A stretch of 7,931 nucleotides of DNA, from contig CAJLRT010000045.1 in the NCBI GenBank assembly GCA_905209135.1, positions 1 through 7,931 of the forward strand, in the 5' to 3' direction. The notes under the pieces were generated by a model, which made no database searches, was not told the DNA's origin, and saw only the letters and a program-made list of their open reading frames with translations. The position numbers and the translations under genes were made by a program. The stretch comes from an uncultured Eubacteriales bacterium. GTDB taxonomy: Bacteria; Bacillota; Clostridia; Oscillospirales; UMGS1783. Positions 1 through 6,539 of this stretch are shown in pieces; position 1 is the stretch's first letter, and the number at the start of each line of letters is the position of its first letter.

Positions 1-2
1 TT

Positions 3-1226
3 TTACAACATATCCCAAAAATCAAACTTCAGCAACAAGCTGTATGGTTTCTGTGTGTAAAGCGCGGTGCGCTGAAATTCCTTCAGCAGGATACAGCGGG
101 CGTCGTTGCGCCGCAGCCAGGTGATCAGCGGGTTTTCCCTGGACAGGGTCAGGGCCCTGCTCTCCAGCGCACTTGCGGCGCACGCGGTTACATACTGTTT
201 CTCCCGGGGGCTGTAAATACACACATACGCCCCGCTTACCTGCAGCGTATCCGTCACGACCTGAACGAGCTCGTGCAGAATGCTCTGCAGCTCCAGGCTC
301 CGCGAAACGGTAACGCTGAAGCGCTTGAGCGTGGCGGCCTGGATCTGTTCGTCCTTGATGAAAATACTGTCCAGCAGCCGGTGCAGCGCCTGATAGAGCA
401 GGAGCGTCATCACCAGAAACAGCAGCGCCGCCGCCACGGTGCGGTAGGCGGACAGATAGGGGAAATACTGGTCAATCAGCGCCTCTATGGGCGAGACGAG
501 ATTTGCCAGAAGAAATACGGAAAACGCGACCGTCACGATCATGACCGTTCCGCGGGACACGAGCAGCGTGAGTTTGAACAGGCGCTTGCGGTACAGCGCG
601 TAAAAGGTGATCAGCGCGTTGATAATGGCGGACAGGGTGTCCCATGGAAAAATGTTGCCCGGCAGAATGGACACGATGTTCCCGATAAACATAACGCCCA
701 TACCGATGAGGATGGGGACCATCCACGGCGCGGCGCCCTGGTTTTCGCGCAGGAAACGGACCACCATCACGCCGATGGATACGAGAATGCACAGGACGAC
801 AAAGCTCGGGATAAAGATCCGCCAGTCCATATCATACAAAAACGCATCGTACCCGCCCGGCATGTGCACAAGCTGCGGAACTTCCAGGAAAAGCCCGAAA
901 TGCGTACCGAGCAGAATCAGCGCGGTAAGGCCGATCCAGAGATTGCGCAGAAACGTGCCCTTTGCTTCTATAAAGCTGTGGATAAAGCAGTAGAAGATGG
1001 TCGCAATGGAGAACATGCTCAGCAGCGAAACCTCGTACCAGAACCGGTAGCCGGGGAACACCTGCAGGCGCATCAGCATGGAGCCGCCGGTCCACAGAAT
1101 AAAGCCGACAAGCATGACCATGAACGTCCGTATGACCCGGTTCTTCTTTGCCGCCAGGAACGCGAACAGTAAAAACACATAGCAGCAGACGGCGAGAATG
1201 GGGATGTATATGTAAGGTATCGTCAT
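3..1226 (-). CDS. Multi-pass membrane sensor protein (7TM histidine-kinase-type input) with an apparently truncated GAF domain
   Basis: This 407-residue protein is mostly membrane. Hydrophobic segments lie near residues 7-27, 31-52, 65-86, 95-115, 136-157, 168-187, 195-212, 225-247 and 262-282. The layout resembles the 7TM input region placed before histidine kinases or GGDEF proteins (HisKA_7TM and PrsK-like families). A linker (about 283-304) leads into a GAF-like start, with alternating helix and strand around residues 310-340 (SRSLELQSILHEL, then GAYVCIYSP). The reading frame ends with TAA at 3-5, right after FDFWDML, where a GAF domain would normally run on for about 50 more residues before an output domain. 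No kinase, GGDEF or phosphatase module is present. The ATG overlaps the stop of the GH3 gene (ATGA), and GGGAGG sits 8 nt upstream, so translation is probably coupled. It may be a nonsense-truncated sensor, a sequencing error, or a genuinely output-less receptor. The input-region call is by pattern; the ligand is unknown. Confidence 0.7.
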   Translation of the reverse strand: MTIPYIYIPILAVCCYVFLLFAFLAAKKNRVIRTFMVMLVGFILWTGGSMLMRLQVFPGYRFWYEVSLLSMFSIATIFYCFIHSFIEAKGTFLRNLWIGLTALILLGTHFGLFLEVPQLVHMPGGYDAFLYDMDWRIFIPSFVVLCILVSIGVMVVRFLRENQGAAPWMVPILIGMGVMFIGNIVSILPGNIFPWDTLSAIINALITFYALYRKRLFKLTLLVSRGTVMIVTVAFSVFLLANLVSPIEALIDQYFPYLSAYRTVAAALLFLVMTLLLYQALHRLLDSIFIKDEQIQAATLKRFSVTVSRSLELQSILHELVQVVTDTLQVSGAYVCIYSPREKQYVTACAASALESRALTLSRENPLITWLRRNDARCILLKEFQRTALYTQKPYSLLLKFDFWDML

Positions 1227-2863
1227 TTCCCGAACCTCCCGCCCCGCTGCGCGGCATAGTCCTCCCGCTGGCGGCGCAGCAGTTCCGCCACGTCGTGCGG
1301 GCAGGGGTTGATCCGGCGCATAGGCCTGCCGGTCCTGTCCTCAAAGTCGGCGAAGCTGCCCGTGCGCAGGATGGTGACAACCAGCGGTTCAATGCCGAGC
1401 ATTTTTTTCAGGTCATGGTAATCCGAGTCAAAATAGCAGAAATAGACGCTCAGGTGCTCGACGAGCACCTGCCTGCTGAGCGACTGCGCCTGTACGCCCT
1501 CGTTTTTCAGCTCCACATACAGATGCATATAGGGCCTGCGCGCATCGTTATACTCTTTGCAGGCGGTCCAGTTCTCGATTCCCAAACCGGACATTTCGAT
1601 GATTTCGTCGATGGAGTTTTCGGTAATGCGCGTAAAGCCCGCAATATCGATCACGTTCGGGACGCGGTCCACAAAGCAGAGCTTGGGCAGGCGCGGCCCC
1701 ACCTCCGGGGAACCGACCGACACACAGCGGTACACGTCCCCCACGCGGTAACGGGCGAACGCGCCGCCCTTGAACGAGGTGACGACCAGTTCATAGCAGT
1801 GTCCTTCAAGCAGTTCGTCCATCAGATAGGTTTTGGGAACGAAAGAGGGGTCGTCGAGGTTGCGTTTCATGTCCTCTTCCTCTATAAACTCATAAAAGCC
1901 GGCGTCCGGGAAAAACACCTGCCCGTCCTTTTTCCAGGTCTCCGTGCCGATAATGGTCGGTTCGGTGCCCGCCGAAATCTCCATCGGCGTCACGCCCCAC
2001 GCGTCGGCCAGCGACTGCTTATAGGAACGCGTATCGGTGCCGGCGCAGACAAAGGCCTTGAGCGAAAACAGGTCCTTCGGCCGCAGGGGCGTGCCGTCGC
2101 GCTTACTGCGGTAGGACGCGCGGAGGTAGCGCACGAGCATACGCGGCGAGTACTGGAACAGGCTGCGCAGTTTCACGGCGGAACCCTTGCGGACAACGCT
2201 CGCAAAGTTATCTGTAATATAGCTGATTACGCTGCTCAGGCCAAAAAACAGGTCGATCCCGCGCTTCATGCCGAGCGAAAAGCCGCGCCTGTTGCGCTCG
2301 CTGAAGGACATTTTACCCGCCTCCTGCGGCGGGGGCAGGAATTTCATTGCAATCTCCTCGTCGATCAGCAGCGGGAACAGCCCCGTCACATACGGCAGAG
2401 GCGCAAGCCCGAACAGCGCCCTGTCGCGCGCCTGCGCGCTGAATTTGCCCTTGCGGGAACTCGTGGCGAGGATCATGATGGACATCAGGTTGTTTTTGCA
2501 GACATCGAGCATGCCGCGCGTGTAGGGCGCGAGTTTCACGGGGTGCCGGCCGCCTTCCCAGGTCGTCTGTATCCATATAATCGGCTCCGCGGGCAGCGCG
2601 GCCGCATCCTTTGCGAGCAGAACGTCCGCATAGTCCGCATAGTCGGTCAGGCGCAGGGTGCTTCGGAATTCCGAAACGGTTTTGGGTATGCGGCCGCCAA
2701 GCAGTTTCTTACCGAGCCCGCTTCCGCACCAGAGCTGCATCTGTTCCAGCATCAGCCGGTTCTGAATCTCCATATATTCCTGTATGGAAAGCTCTAAAAA
2801 GCCGCAGTATTCCTGCCACAGCTCGTCATACTGCTGTTCTTTCAGCTTCGCTTCAAAATTCAA
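1223..2863 (-). CDS. GH3-family acyl-adenylating / acyl-amide synthetase-like protein
   Basis: This is a GH3 auxin-responsive-promoter family protein (ANL adenylate-forming superfamily). Known members activate a carboxylic acid with ATP and, in plants, couple it to an amino acid. At 546 residues it has the usual family length. Numbering from the TTG start, the ATP-loop region is at 100-115 (TTWEGGRHPVKLAPYT), the second nucleotide motif at 298-308 (AGTEPTIIGTE), the ribose-binding YRVGD at 372-376 after YELVVTS, and the hinge-like FVDR at 397-400, followed by IDIAGFTRITE. There is no signal peptide, so it is cytoplasmic. The first loop is poorly matched to the usual S/T-S-G-T pattern. An ATG 21 nt further upstream (2884) is in frame, but TTG at 2863 has AGGAGGGG ideally placed and overlaps the preceding stop as TTGA, so TTG is preferred. 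It is the middle gene of an overlapping three-gene operon. The family call is firm; the substrate is unknown. Confidence 0.87.
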   Translation of the reverse strand: MNFEAKLKEQQYDELWQEYCGFLELSIQEYMEIQNRLMLEQMQLWCGSGLGKKLLGGRIPKTVSEFRSTLRLTDYADYADVLLAKDAAALPAEPIIWIQTTWEGGRHPVKLAPYTRGMLDVCKNNLMSIMILATSSRKGKFSAQARDRALFGLAPLPYVTGLFPLLIDEEIAMKFLPPPQEAGKMSFSERNRRGFSLGMKRGIDLFFGLSSVISYITDNFASVVRKGSAVKLRSLFQYSPRMLVRYLRASYRSKRDGTPLRPKDLFSLKAFVCAGTDTRSYKQSLADAWGVTPMEISAGTEPTIIGTETWKKDGQVFFPDAGFYEFIEEEDMKRNLDDPSFVPKTYLMDELLEGHCYELVVTSFKGGAFARYRVGDVYRCVSVGSPEVGPRLPKLCFVDRVPNVIDIAGFTRITENSIDEIIEMSGLGIENWTACKEYNDARRPYMHLYVELKNEGVQAQSLSRQVLVEHLSVYFCYFDSDYHDLKKMLGIEPLVVTILRTGSFADFEDRTGRPMRRINPCPHDVAELLRRQREDYAAQRGGRFGK

Positions 2864-3459
2864 TCCGGCTCCCCTCCTCCGCATGAACTGTCCGCCCCGC
2901 CGCGCAGCGTGCGCAGGCAGCGGCGGACGCTCGCCGTATTGGGAATGACAAACGGCGTCGTGTCCCTGTAGAAATGATAGCCGTCGAACAGGCGCGGAAA
3001 CACACGGCGGTCCTGTACGGCGACATAGCAGAAATTATATATGGTAAACAGGACAAAGGCGCACAGCATGCCGGCGCGCCCGCAGGCCAGAAAGGCGAAC
3101 AGATATGCGCCTGCAAGCCACAAAAACCCCGGATGCCGGCACAGGGCGTATACGCCCGTGTCGCATACGCGGCGGCTATCGCCCTTTATGTAGGTTTTGC
3201 CAAAGGGCAGGGCAAAAAACAGCGTATAGACAAGCAGAAACAGAAATACGGCGCACACGGCCCAGGCCAGGGCCGACCAAAACGGCGGCGGTGAAAACAG
3301 GACGCGGCCTGAAAACAAAAGCCATGCGGTCGCCCCGGCAAGCAGCGTACAGCCGGCGGCGAACAGCCAGCGCAGGCAGCGCAGGTTCTGATGGAGCTGG
3401 TTTAGGTCGTAAACAAAAAAGCAGGCGAACGCAAGCGTGCCTACAAGCAGTCCAGCCAA
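2860..3459 (-). CDS. Integral membrane methyltransferase of the isoprenylcysteine / phospholipid methyltransferase (ICMT/PEMT-like) family
   Basis: This 199-residue protein is small and mostly membrane, with hydrophobic segments near residues 3-17, 30-50, 62-86, 111-127 and 131-148. The C-terminal half carries the family hallmarks in order: TGVYALCRHP (101-110, the G-V-Y-x3-R-H-P motif that helps bind S-adenosylmethionine), then FPRLFDGYHFYRDTTPFVIP (154-173), which matches the FG-x2-Y-x2-Y-x3-P-x2-IP tail. The usual acidic pair before that tail is VQD (148-150), so the first Glu is Gln. Family members methylate carboxyl groups, phospholipids or small molecules at the membrane. The bacterial role here is unknown. 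The start is TTG at 3459, with GGGGAG 6 nt upstream (3466-3471). No ATG lies nearby in frame. It is the first gene after the promoter at 3561-3589, and its stop overlaps the start of the GH3 gene. Confidence 0.8.
   Translation of the reverse strand: MAGLLVGTLAFACFFVYDLNQLHQNLRCLRWLFAAGCTLLAGATAWLLFSGRVLFSPPPFWSALAWAVCAVFLFLLVYTLFFALPFGKTYIKGDSRRVCDTGVYALCRHPGFLWLAGAYLFAFLACGRAGMLCAFVLFTIYNFCYVAVQDRRVFPRLFDGYHFYRDTTPFVIPNTASVRRCLRTLRGGADSSCGGGEPD
2871..2878 (-). promoter_or_regulatory. Shine-Dalgarno site that decides the TTG start of the GH3 gene
   Basis: On the minus strand this reads AGGAGGGG, inside the last codons of the methyltransferase gene. AGGAGG ends 9 nt before TTG at 2863-2861, whose last two bases plus the following A form the upstream TGA stop. 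The alternative in-frame ATG at 2884 would place this site inside the coding region and has only a vague GGCGGGG before it. The arrangement points to coupled re-initiation at TTG. Confidence 0.72.
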
Positions 3460-3554
3460 ACCAATCTCCCCTCTCCGCCCGGCTTTTTCCCCTTGCCCGG
3501 CTCTGCGACCGGCCGCATACGCCGGGGCGGCGCGGCGCGGCGGCGCAATATGAT
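3460..3554 (-). other. GC-rich 5' leader of the methyltransferase-GH3-sensor operon
   Basis: About 95 nt separate the predicted transcription start from the TTG start. The first half is almost pure G and C (3521-3546, repeated GCGCCGC units). A CCCGGC segment (3526-3521) can pair with either of two GCCGGGC copies (3501-3495 and 3483-3477), the second lying just before the ribosome-binding site. No known riboswitch or T-box pattern was recognised. The extent depends on the inferred promoter. Confidence 0.35.
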
Positions 3555-3560
3555 ACCCCC

Positions 3561-3589
3561 ATTATATATAACATAAAGACAATATGCAA
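3561..3589 (-). promoter_or_regulatory. Sigma-A-type promoter for the methyltransferase-GH3-sensor operon
   Basis: On the minus strand, TTGCAT (3589-3584) stands 17 nt before a perfect TATAAT (3566-3561). It lies in an AT-rich island surrounded by GC-rich DNA, about 100 bases upstream of the first gene of the downstream operon. The predicted transcription start is near 3554. The -35 box matches TTGACA at four of six positions. This is the best promoter in the window and suggests the operon is expressed apart from the sugar operon before it. Confidence 0.75.
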
Positions 3590-3662
3590 CAATTTTTATA
3601 CCGTACAGTCGAAAAATGGAGAATTGCCGGCGGGCGGGGCCGTGGCGGACGGGGATAAGCCC

Positions 3663-3755
3663 GGAACTGCACCCTCCTCGCCGGCTTCGCGCCGGCAGGG
3701 GGTGCAGTTCGCTCTGTTCATTCTTTACTTGTGGAGGAGGGTCCGGGACAGTTCC
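3663..3755. repeat. Three-armed inverted-repeat arrangement with mutually exclusive pairings
   Basis: The left segment (3663-3679: GGAACTG, C, ACCCTCCTC) can pair with the inner arm at 3697-3710, or with a second distal arm made of GAGGAGGGT (3734-3742) and CAGTTCC (3749-3755) separated by six unpaired bases. The distal arm begins only three bases after the GH36 stop codon. The whole block is 93 bases with inverted termini GGAACTG and CAGTTCC. It could be a small MITE-like element or a two-state RNA structure between the operons. The complementarity is directly visible; any function is inference. Confidence 0.55.
3664..3710. repeat. Long GC-rich imperfect hairpin (palindromic intergenic element)
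   Basis: GAACTGCACCC (3664-3674) pairs perfectly with GGGTGCAGTTC (3700-3710). Inside, CCT pairs with AGG and GCCGGC (3680-3685) pairs with GCCGGC (3691-3696) around the loop TTCGC. That makes about 20 base pairs with two single-base bulges (T3675 and C3679). Neither strand has a T-run after the stem, so it is not a standard intrinsic terminator. It lies about 50 bases after the GH36 stop and could protect the 3' end of that mRNA, or be a dispersed REP-like repeat. Confidence 0.8.
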
Positions 3756-3758
3756 GAC

Positions 3759-5795
3759 TCAGCGGCCCGCCTTTTCGTAGAACCATATGGCGGCGCCTCG
3801 CTTTTCAAGGGCGATGTCAAAGCCGTTTTCCAGCAGCGTCGCGCCGGGAATGGTGCGGACCTCGCCGGTAAACATGTCCTCAAAGGTATAGGCGCAGTCC
3901 GCCTCGATATCCCTGGGCATGGCCTTGCAGACCGGAACGGGGCACTGGGTATGGCGGATCGCCTGTATGTAGCCCTTGCCGCTTTCCGGGCTGTAGTACT
4001 GGTTCACATAGAAGCTCTCCGCGCTCATGGACGTCTCGGACAGCGGGTAATAGTCGCAGTTTTCGCGGATTCTGGAAGCTCTCTGCCAAATGCGGCCGAA
4101 CAGCTTCTGCTCGTCCGTGGGTTCATCGGACACCGCCGGGCTCTGGTACAGCGACAGCGTGGCCGCCAGCGTGAAGTAATCCGGCTCGCGGCTTACCGCG
4201 CCGCCTGTCATGTACTCCCGGAAAGAGGGATAGGTGTCGTCCTCCCTGCTCCAGTCCACTGTGGCGATCTTATGGAACGGCAGCCATTCGTCGAGCGTTC
4301 TGACAAATGCCTGGCCGACAAACGGATAGCCATAGCCGAAGTCGGTGGGATGGAGGGGGATGGAACGGCGCATGGTCTCCAGATCGTTTCGCCGTCCGCC
4401 GGATGCGCAGGAATCGATCCAAAGGCCGGGGTTGCTCTCCAGCATGCCGTCCCAGAAACGGAGGTAGCCCTGAATATACAGGTTTTCCGTGCTGCCCTGC
4501 CTGTCCTGCGTGTCGTTTTCCTGCCAGAAGCGCAGGGGCGGGAAGTTGAAGTCCTGCCGGAAGATAGTGATTCCGTATTCCTTTATCAGGCTGTTCATAT
4601 GGCCGGTCAGCCATTTCACGCAGTCCGGATCGGCCAGGTTGAGCATATAGTTGCGGGCGACGCCGCAGTTGCCGTCGTCCAGCTCGTCGCAGTCCAGCAG
4701 CCACTCGGGATGCTCCCTGTGCAGGGCCGTGCCCGGACGGACACGCTCAGGCTCAAACCACACCAGAAGGTCCATTCCCTTTTCCTTCAGCTTCTCATAC
4801 AGGGGCCTCAGGCCGTTGGGATACCGCGCGGGGTCGGCGTACCAGCTTCCCGTCTCATACCAGAGCCTGCCGTTTGTGGCCATAGGGCTTTCCGAATCGC
4901 AGTAATACCAGCCCGCGTCGATCCACCATGCCGTATAGGGCAGCCCCGAAGCGGCGAACTTGTCGATATACGCAAGCTGGTTTTCCTCGGTGGATTCCTG
5001 GAATTCTCTGCCGCCGCCGTTGTAGGAGGCAAAAAGCTGAGGCGGAATCGGCTCGCCGTTGGGACGGGGGAGGATATACTCCCTGTACCAGCGGCGCCAG
5101 AGGTTTGTGCCGCGGTCATAGTCCCCGTCGTACGCCATAACGGTGATTCTGGGGGCGATGATGGTTTCGCCGGGCTTGATATACAGGTTTGTGGTCTGCT
5201 GTCCCGCCCAGAAACGGATGCCGTCGGTCAGGGTGCCGAAATGGGCAAGCCACTGTCCCGGCCAGCCGATGGCGAGGTTGAGGCCGCTGTCCTTGAACTG
5301 CACCTTGTAATACGGAAAGGCCTGTTCGCAGGGACGGCCGCACTGCGGCGTGATATCCGTCCAAATTTCGTGGGTGTAGAGCTGCTCTTTGCGCGCGTAC
5401 CCGTTCTCGCTGCAGACGTCGCCGCTGTTCGAGAACAGCACGGGGATTTCGCCGTAAAACGCGCCGTCGAAGCTGCGGATATCGTGGATGACCGCGGTGT
5501 TCCGGTCGCCCGCCGCGGTGAAGCTCGCCCGGATTTCAAATACGGGATAGTCTTCGTACTCCGTGACATAGACGGTGACGGCAAGGCCGCTGTCCTGGTG
5601 GACGCCGGTGTACACATGCTCCACCACATGTTCGCTGATACGCACATCCCTGCGCTCCGGGTTGAAATCCTCCGGCAGGCCGGTAACGCGCCTCTCCCCG
5701 ATGCAGAAGCTGATGGGAAGCGTGGACGCGCTGTGTATACCCTTTGCCTGGGAGCGGATAAGCTGCATATCTCTGTCGCTGACTGCATTTTTCAT
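3759..5795 (-). CDS. GH36 family glycoside hydrolase (alpha-galactosidase type), cytoplasmic
   Basis: This 678-residue enzyme belongs to clan GH-D, family 36, whose members hydrolyse terminal alpha-linked galactose (some alpha-N-acetylgalactosamine) with retention. Numbering from ATG at 5795, an N-terminal beta-sandwich (about 1-240) precedes the catalytic barrel (about 250-560) and a C-terminal beta domain. WIDAGW (291-296) is the barrel motif usually read as DDGW. The nucleophile is predicted as Asp415 in FRQDFN and the acid/base as Asp471 in SCASGGRRND. The strand that usually reads K-x-D is RQD here, typical of a less-studied GH36 subgroup. No signal peptide is present, so the substrate must be imported, which fits the ABC transporter genes upstream. 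An ATG two codons earlier (5801) leaves only 1 nt after AGGAG, whereas 5795 leaves 7 nt. It ends the sugar operon. Family call strong; exact sugar specificity unproven. Confidence 0.9.
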   Translation of the reverse strand: MKNAVSDRDMQLIRSQAKGIHSASTLPISFCIGERRVTGLPEDFNPERRDVRISEHVVEHVYTGVHQDSGLAVTVYVTEYEDYPVFEIRASFTAAGDRNTAVIHDIRSFDGAFYGEIPVLFSNSGDVCSENGYARKEQLYTHEIWTDITPQCGRPCEQAFPYYKVQFKDSGLNLAIGWPGQWLAHFGTLTDGIRFWAGQQTTNLYIKPGETIIAPRITVMAYDGDYDRGTNLWRRWYREYILPRPNGEPIPPQLFASYNGGGREFQESTEENQLAYIDKFAASGLPYTAWWIDAGWYYCDSESPMATNGRLWYETGSWYADPARYPNGLRPLYEKLKEKGMDLLVWFEPERVRPGTALHREHPEWLLDCDELDDGNCGVARNYMLNLADPDCVKWLTGHMNSLIKEYGITIFRQDFNFPPLRFWQENDTQDRQGSTENLYIQGYLRFWDGMLESNPGLWIDSCASGGRRNDLETMRRSIPLHPTDFGYGYPFVGQAFVRTLDEWLPFHKIATVDWSREDDTYPSFREYMTGGAVSREPDYFTLAATLSLYQSPAVSDEPTDEQKLFGRIWQRASRIRENCDYYPLSETSMSAESFYVNQYYSPESGKGYIQAIRHTQCPVPVCKAMPRDIEADCAYTFEDMFTGEVRTIPGATLLENGFDIALEKRGAAIWFYEKAGR

Positions 5796-5802
5796 ATGCA
5801 TT

Positions 5803-5807
5803 CTCCT
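5803..5807 (-). promoter_or_regulatory. Shine-Dalgarno site of the GH36 gene
   Basis: AGGAG on the minus strand lies 7 nt before the second of two closely spaced ATG codons (ATG-CAT-ATG). It is only 1 nt from the first, which argues for initiation at 5795. Confidence 0.7.
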
Positions 5808-5821
5808 AACAAAATAATAAG

Positions 5822-5841
5822 TTCCCCAAACCTTGGGTGAA
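5822..5841 (-). promoter_or_regulatory. Inverted repeat between the YesL and GH36 genes, followed by a T-rich stretch
   Basis: In the 57-base gap between the YesL stop and the GH36 start, the minus strand reads TTC-A-CCCAA, GGT, TTGGG-G-GAA, giving nine-base arms with one mismatch. CTTATTATTTTGTT follows, interrupted by A and G residues. It could be a weak terminator that lowers or conditions GH36 expression, an RNA processing site, or an operator. No promoter was seen in this gap, so GH36 is probably read from the upstream operon. Confidence 0.4.
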
Positions 5842-5852
5842 AGGACGGCATT

Positions 5853-6539
5853 TTATTTGATGACATATTGCTTTATGCTGGGCCAGGATATAAACGTCGC
5901 GCAGAGAGACAACAGGCCAAAGCCGTAAAGGGGCAATATGGCCAGGGTAAACGGCGCATAGAAAATGCTCAGGATGAAAACCGCGGCTTCAAACACAAGC
6001 ATGGCAAAATTTTTGATCCCGTTGCCTTTTAAAAAGAGGAGCAGAAAGGAGTTTTTGAAGATTGCGCGGAGATTCAGGTCGGTCCGCACCAGCATGGGGT
6101 ATGCGTAAAAGAGCATCTGGTTAAACAGGATCTCGACGATGAGCAGGATGCAGGCCGGGATTGTGAGATAGATGTTCTGCGCAAAGCCCTCTCTGTACAC
6201 GATCATGGACAGGGCCATGATCGCCATGGCCAGAAACATCCCCCAGCCGAACAAAGTCGCTTTCCAGAAATTTTCCTTAAATGCCTTTAGAAAATCGTGC
6301 CAGAGGAAGCGGGGCTCGTCGTCCACCATGTAAACCGAAATCCGCGCCATGGCCGCCATGGCGGCCGGGATGGTTACCACCGGGATACAGAACAAAGAAA
6401 AAACAAGGCTGAGAATACACAGCGATTTGTACTCGACGGTAAAAATCTCCCAAAGCCTTGCGAAGCCTTTTTTGGCGGTGGCGGCGTTCCGGGGGATTCC
6501 CTTGCCCGGCACGTCCAGTTTCCGAAAGAACAGTTTCAT
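5853..6539 (-). CDS. YesL-like DUF624 integral membrane protein
   Basis: The 228-residue protein has the layout of the DUF624/YesL family. It starts with a basic N-terminus (MKLFFRKLDVPGKGIPRNA), followed by a first membrane segment at about 38-60 ending in the family-typical IPVVTIPAAMAAMAR. A polar stretch with FLWHDFLKAFKENFWKA (78-94) comes next, then hydrophobic segments near 95-115, 122-147, 177-196 and 199-217. Members are found mainly in Firmicutes, often beside CUT1 carbohydrate ABC transporters and glycosidases. Their biochemical role is not established, and an accessory part in sugar uptake is only suggested by this context. The ATG overlaps the stop of the preceding ATPase gene as ATGA, and GGAGG (6553-6549) lies 9 nt upstream inside the ATPase's final Gly/Glu codons, so the two are probably translationally coupled. 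The GH36 gene follows 57 bases later. Confidence 0.85.
   Translation of the reverse strand: MKLFFRKLDVPGKGIPRNAATAKKGFARLWEIFTVEYKSLCILSLVFSLFCIPVVTIPAAMAAMARISVYMVDDEPRFLWHDFLKAFKENFWKATLFGWGMFLAMAIMALSMIVYREGFAQNIYLTIPACILLIVEILFNQMLFYAYPMLVRTDLNLRAIFKNSFLLLFLKGNGIKNFAMLVFEAAVFILSIFYAPFTLAILPLYGFGLLSLCATFISWPSIKQYVIK

Noticed and set aside
1148..2797. Long open frame on the plus strand (549 residues) opposite the GH3 gene
   Set aside because: The product is rich in His, Arg, Ala and Val without any domain pattern. The opposite frame has the full set of GH3 motifs.
3520..3546. CRISPR or tandem repeat suggested by repeated GCGGC units
   Set aside because: The units are only a few bases long, irregular, and have no spacers. 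They fit local GC-rich low complexity.
3176..3592. Minus-strand open frame of 138 residues overlapping the methyltransferase in another frame
   Set aside because: Its start lies upstream of the predicted promoter's -10 and -35 boxes, and most of it overlaps the methyltransferase, whose frame carries the RHP motif and conserved C-terminal tail.
3664..3710. Intrinsic (rho-independent) terminator for the GH36 gene
   Set aside because: The stem is strong, but the sequence after it on the minus strand is CGGGCTTATCCCC, with no run of T, so the usual mechanism is not supported. It is recorded as a hairpin repeat instead.
3105..5840. Very long open frame on the plus strand (911 residues)
   Set aside because: It runs antisense through the GH36 and methyltransferase genes. 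The product has no recognisable domain and a composition typical of the reverse strand of GC-rich genes. Its minus-strand partners have clear catalytic motifs and ribosome-binding sites.
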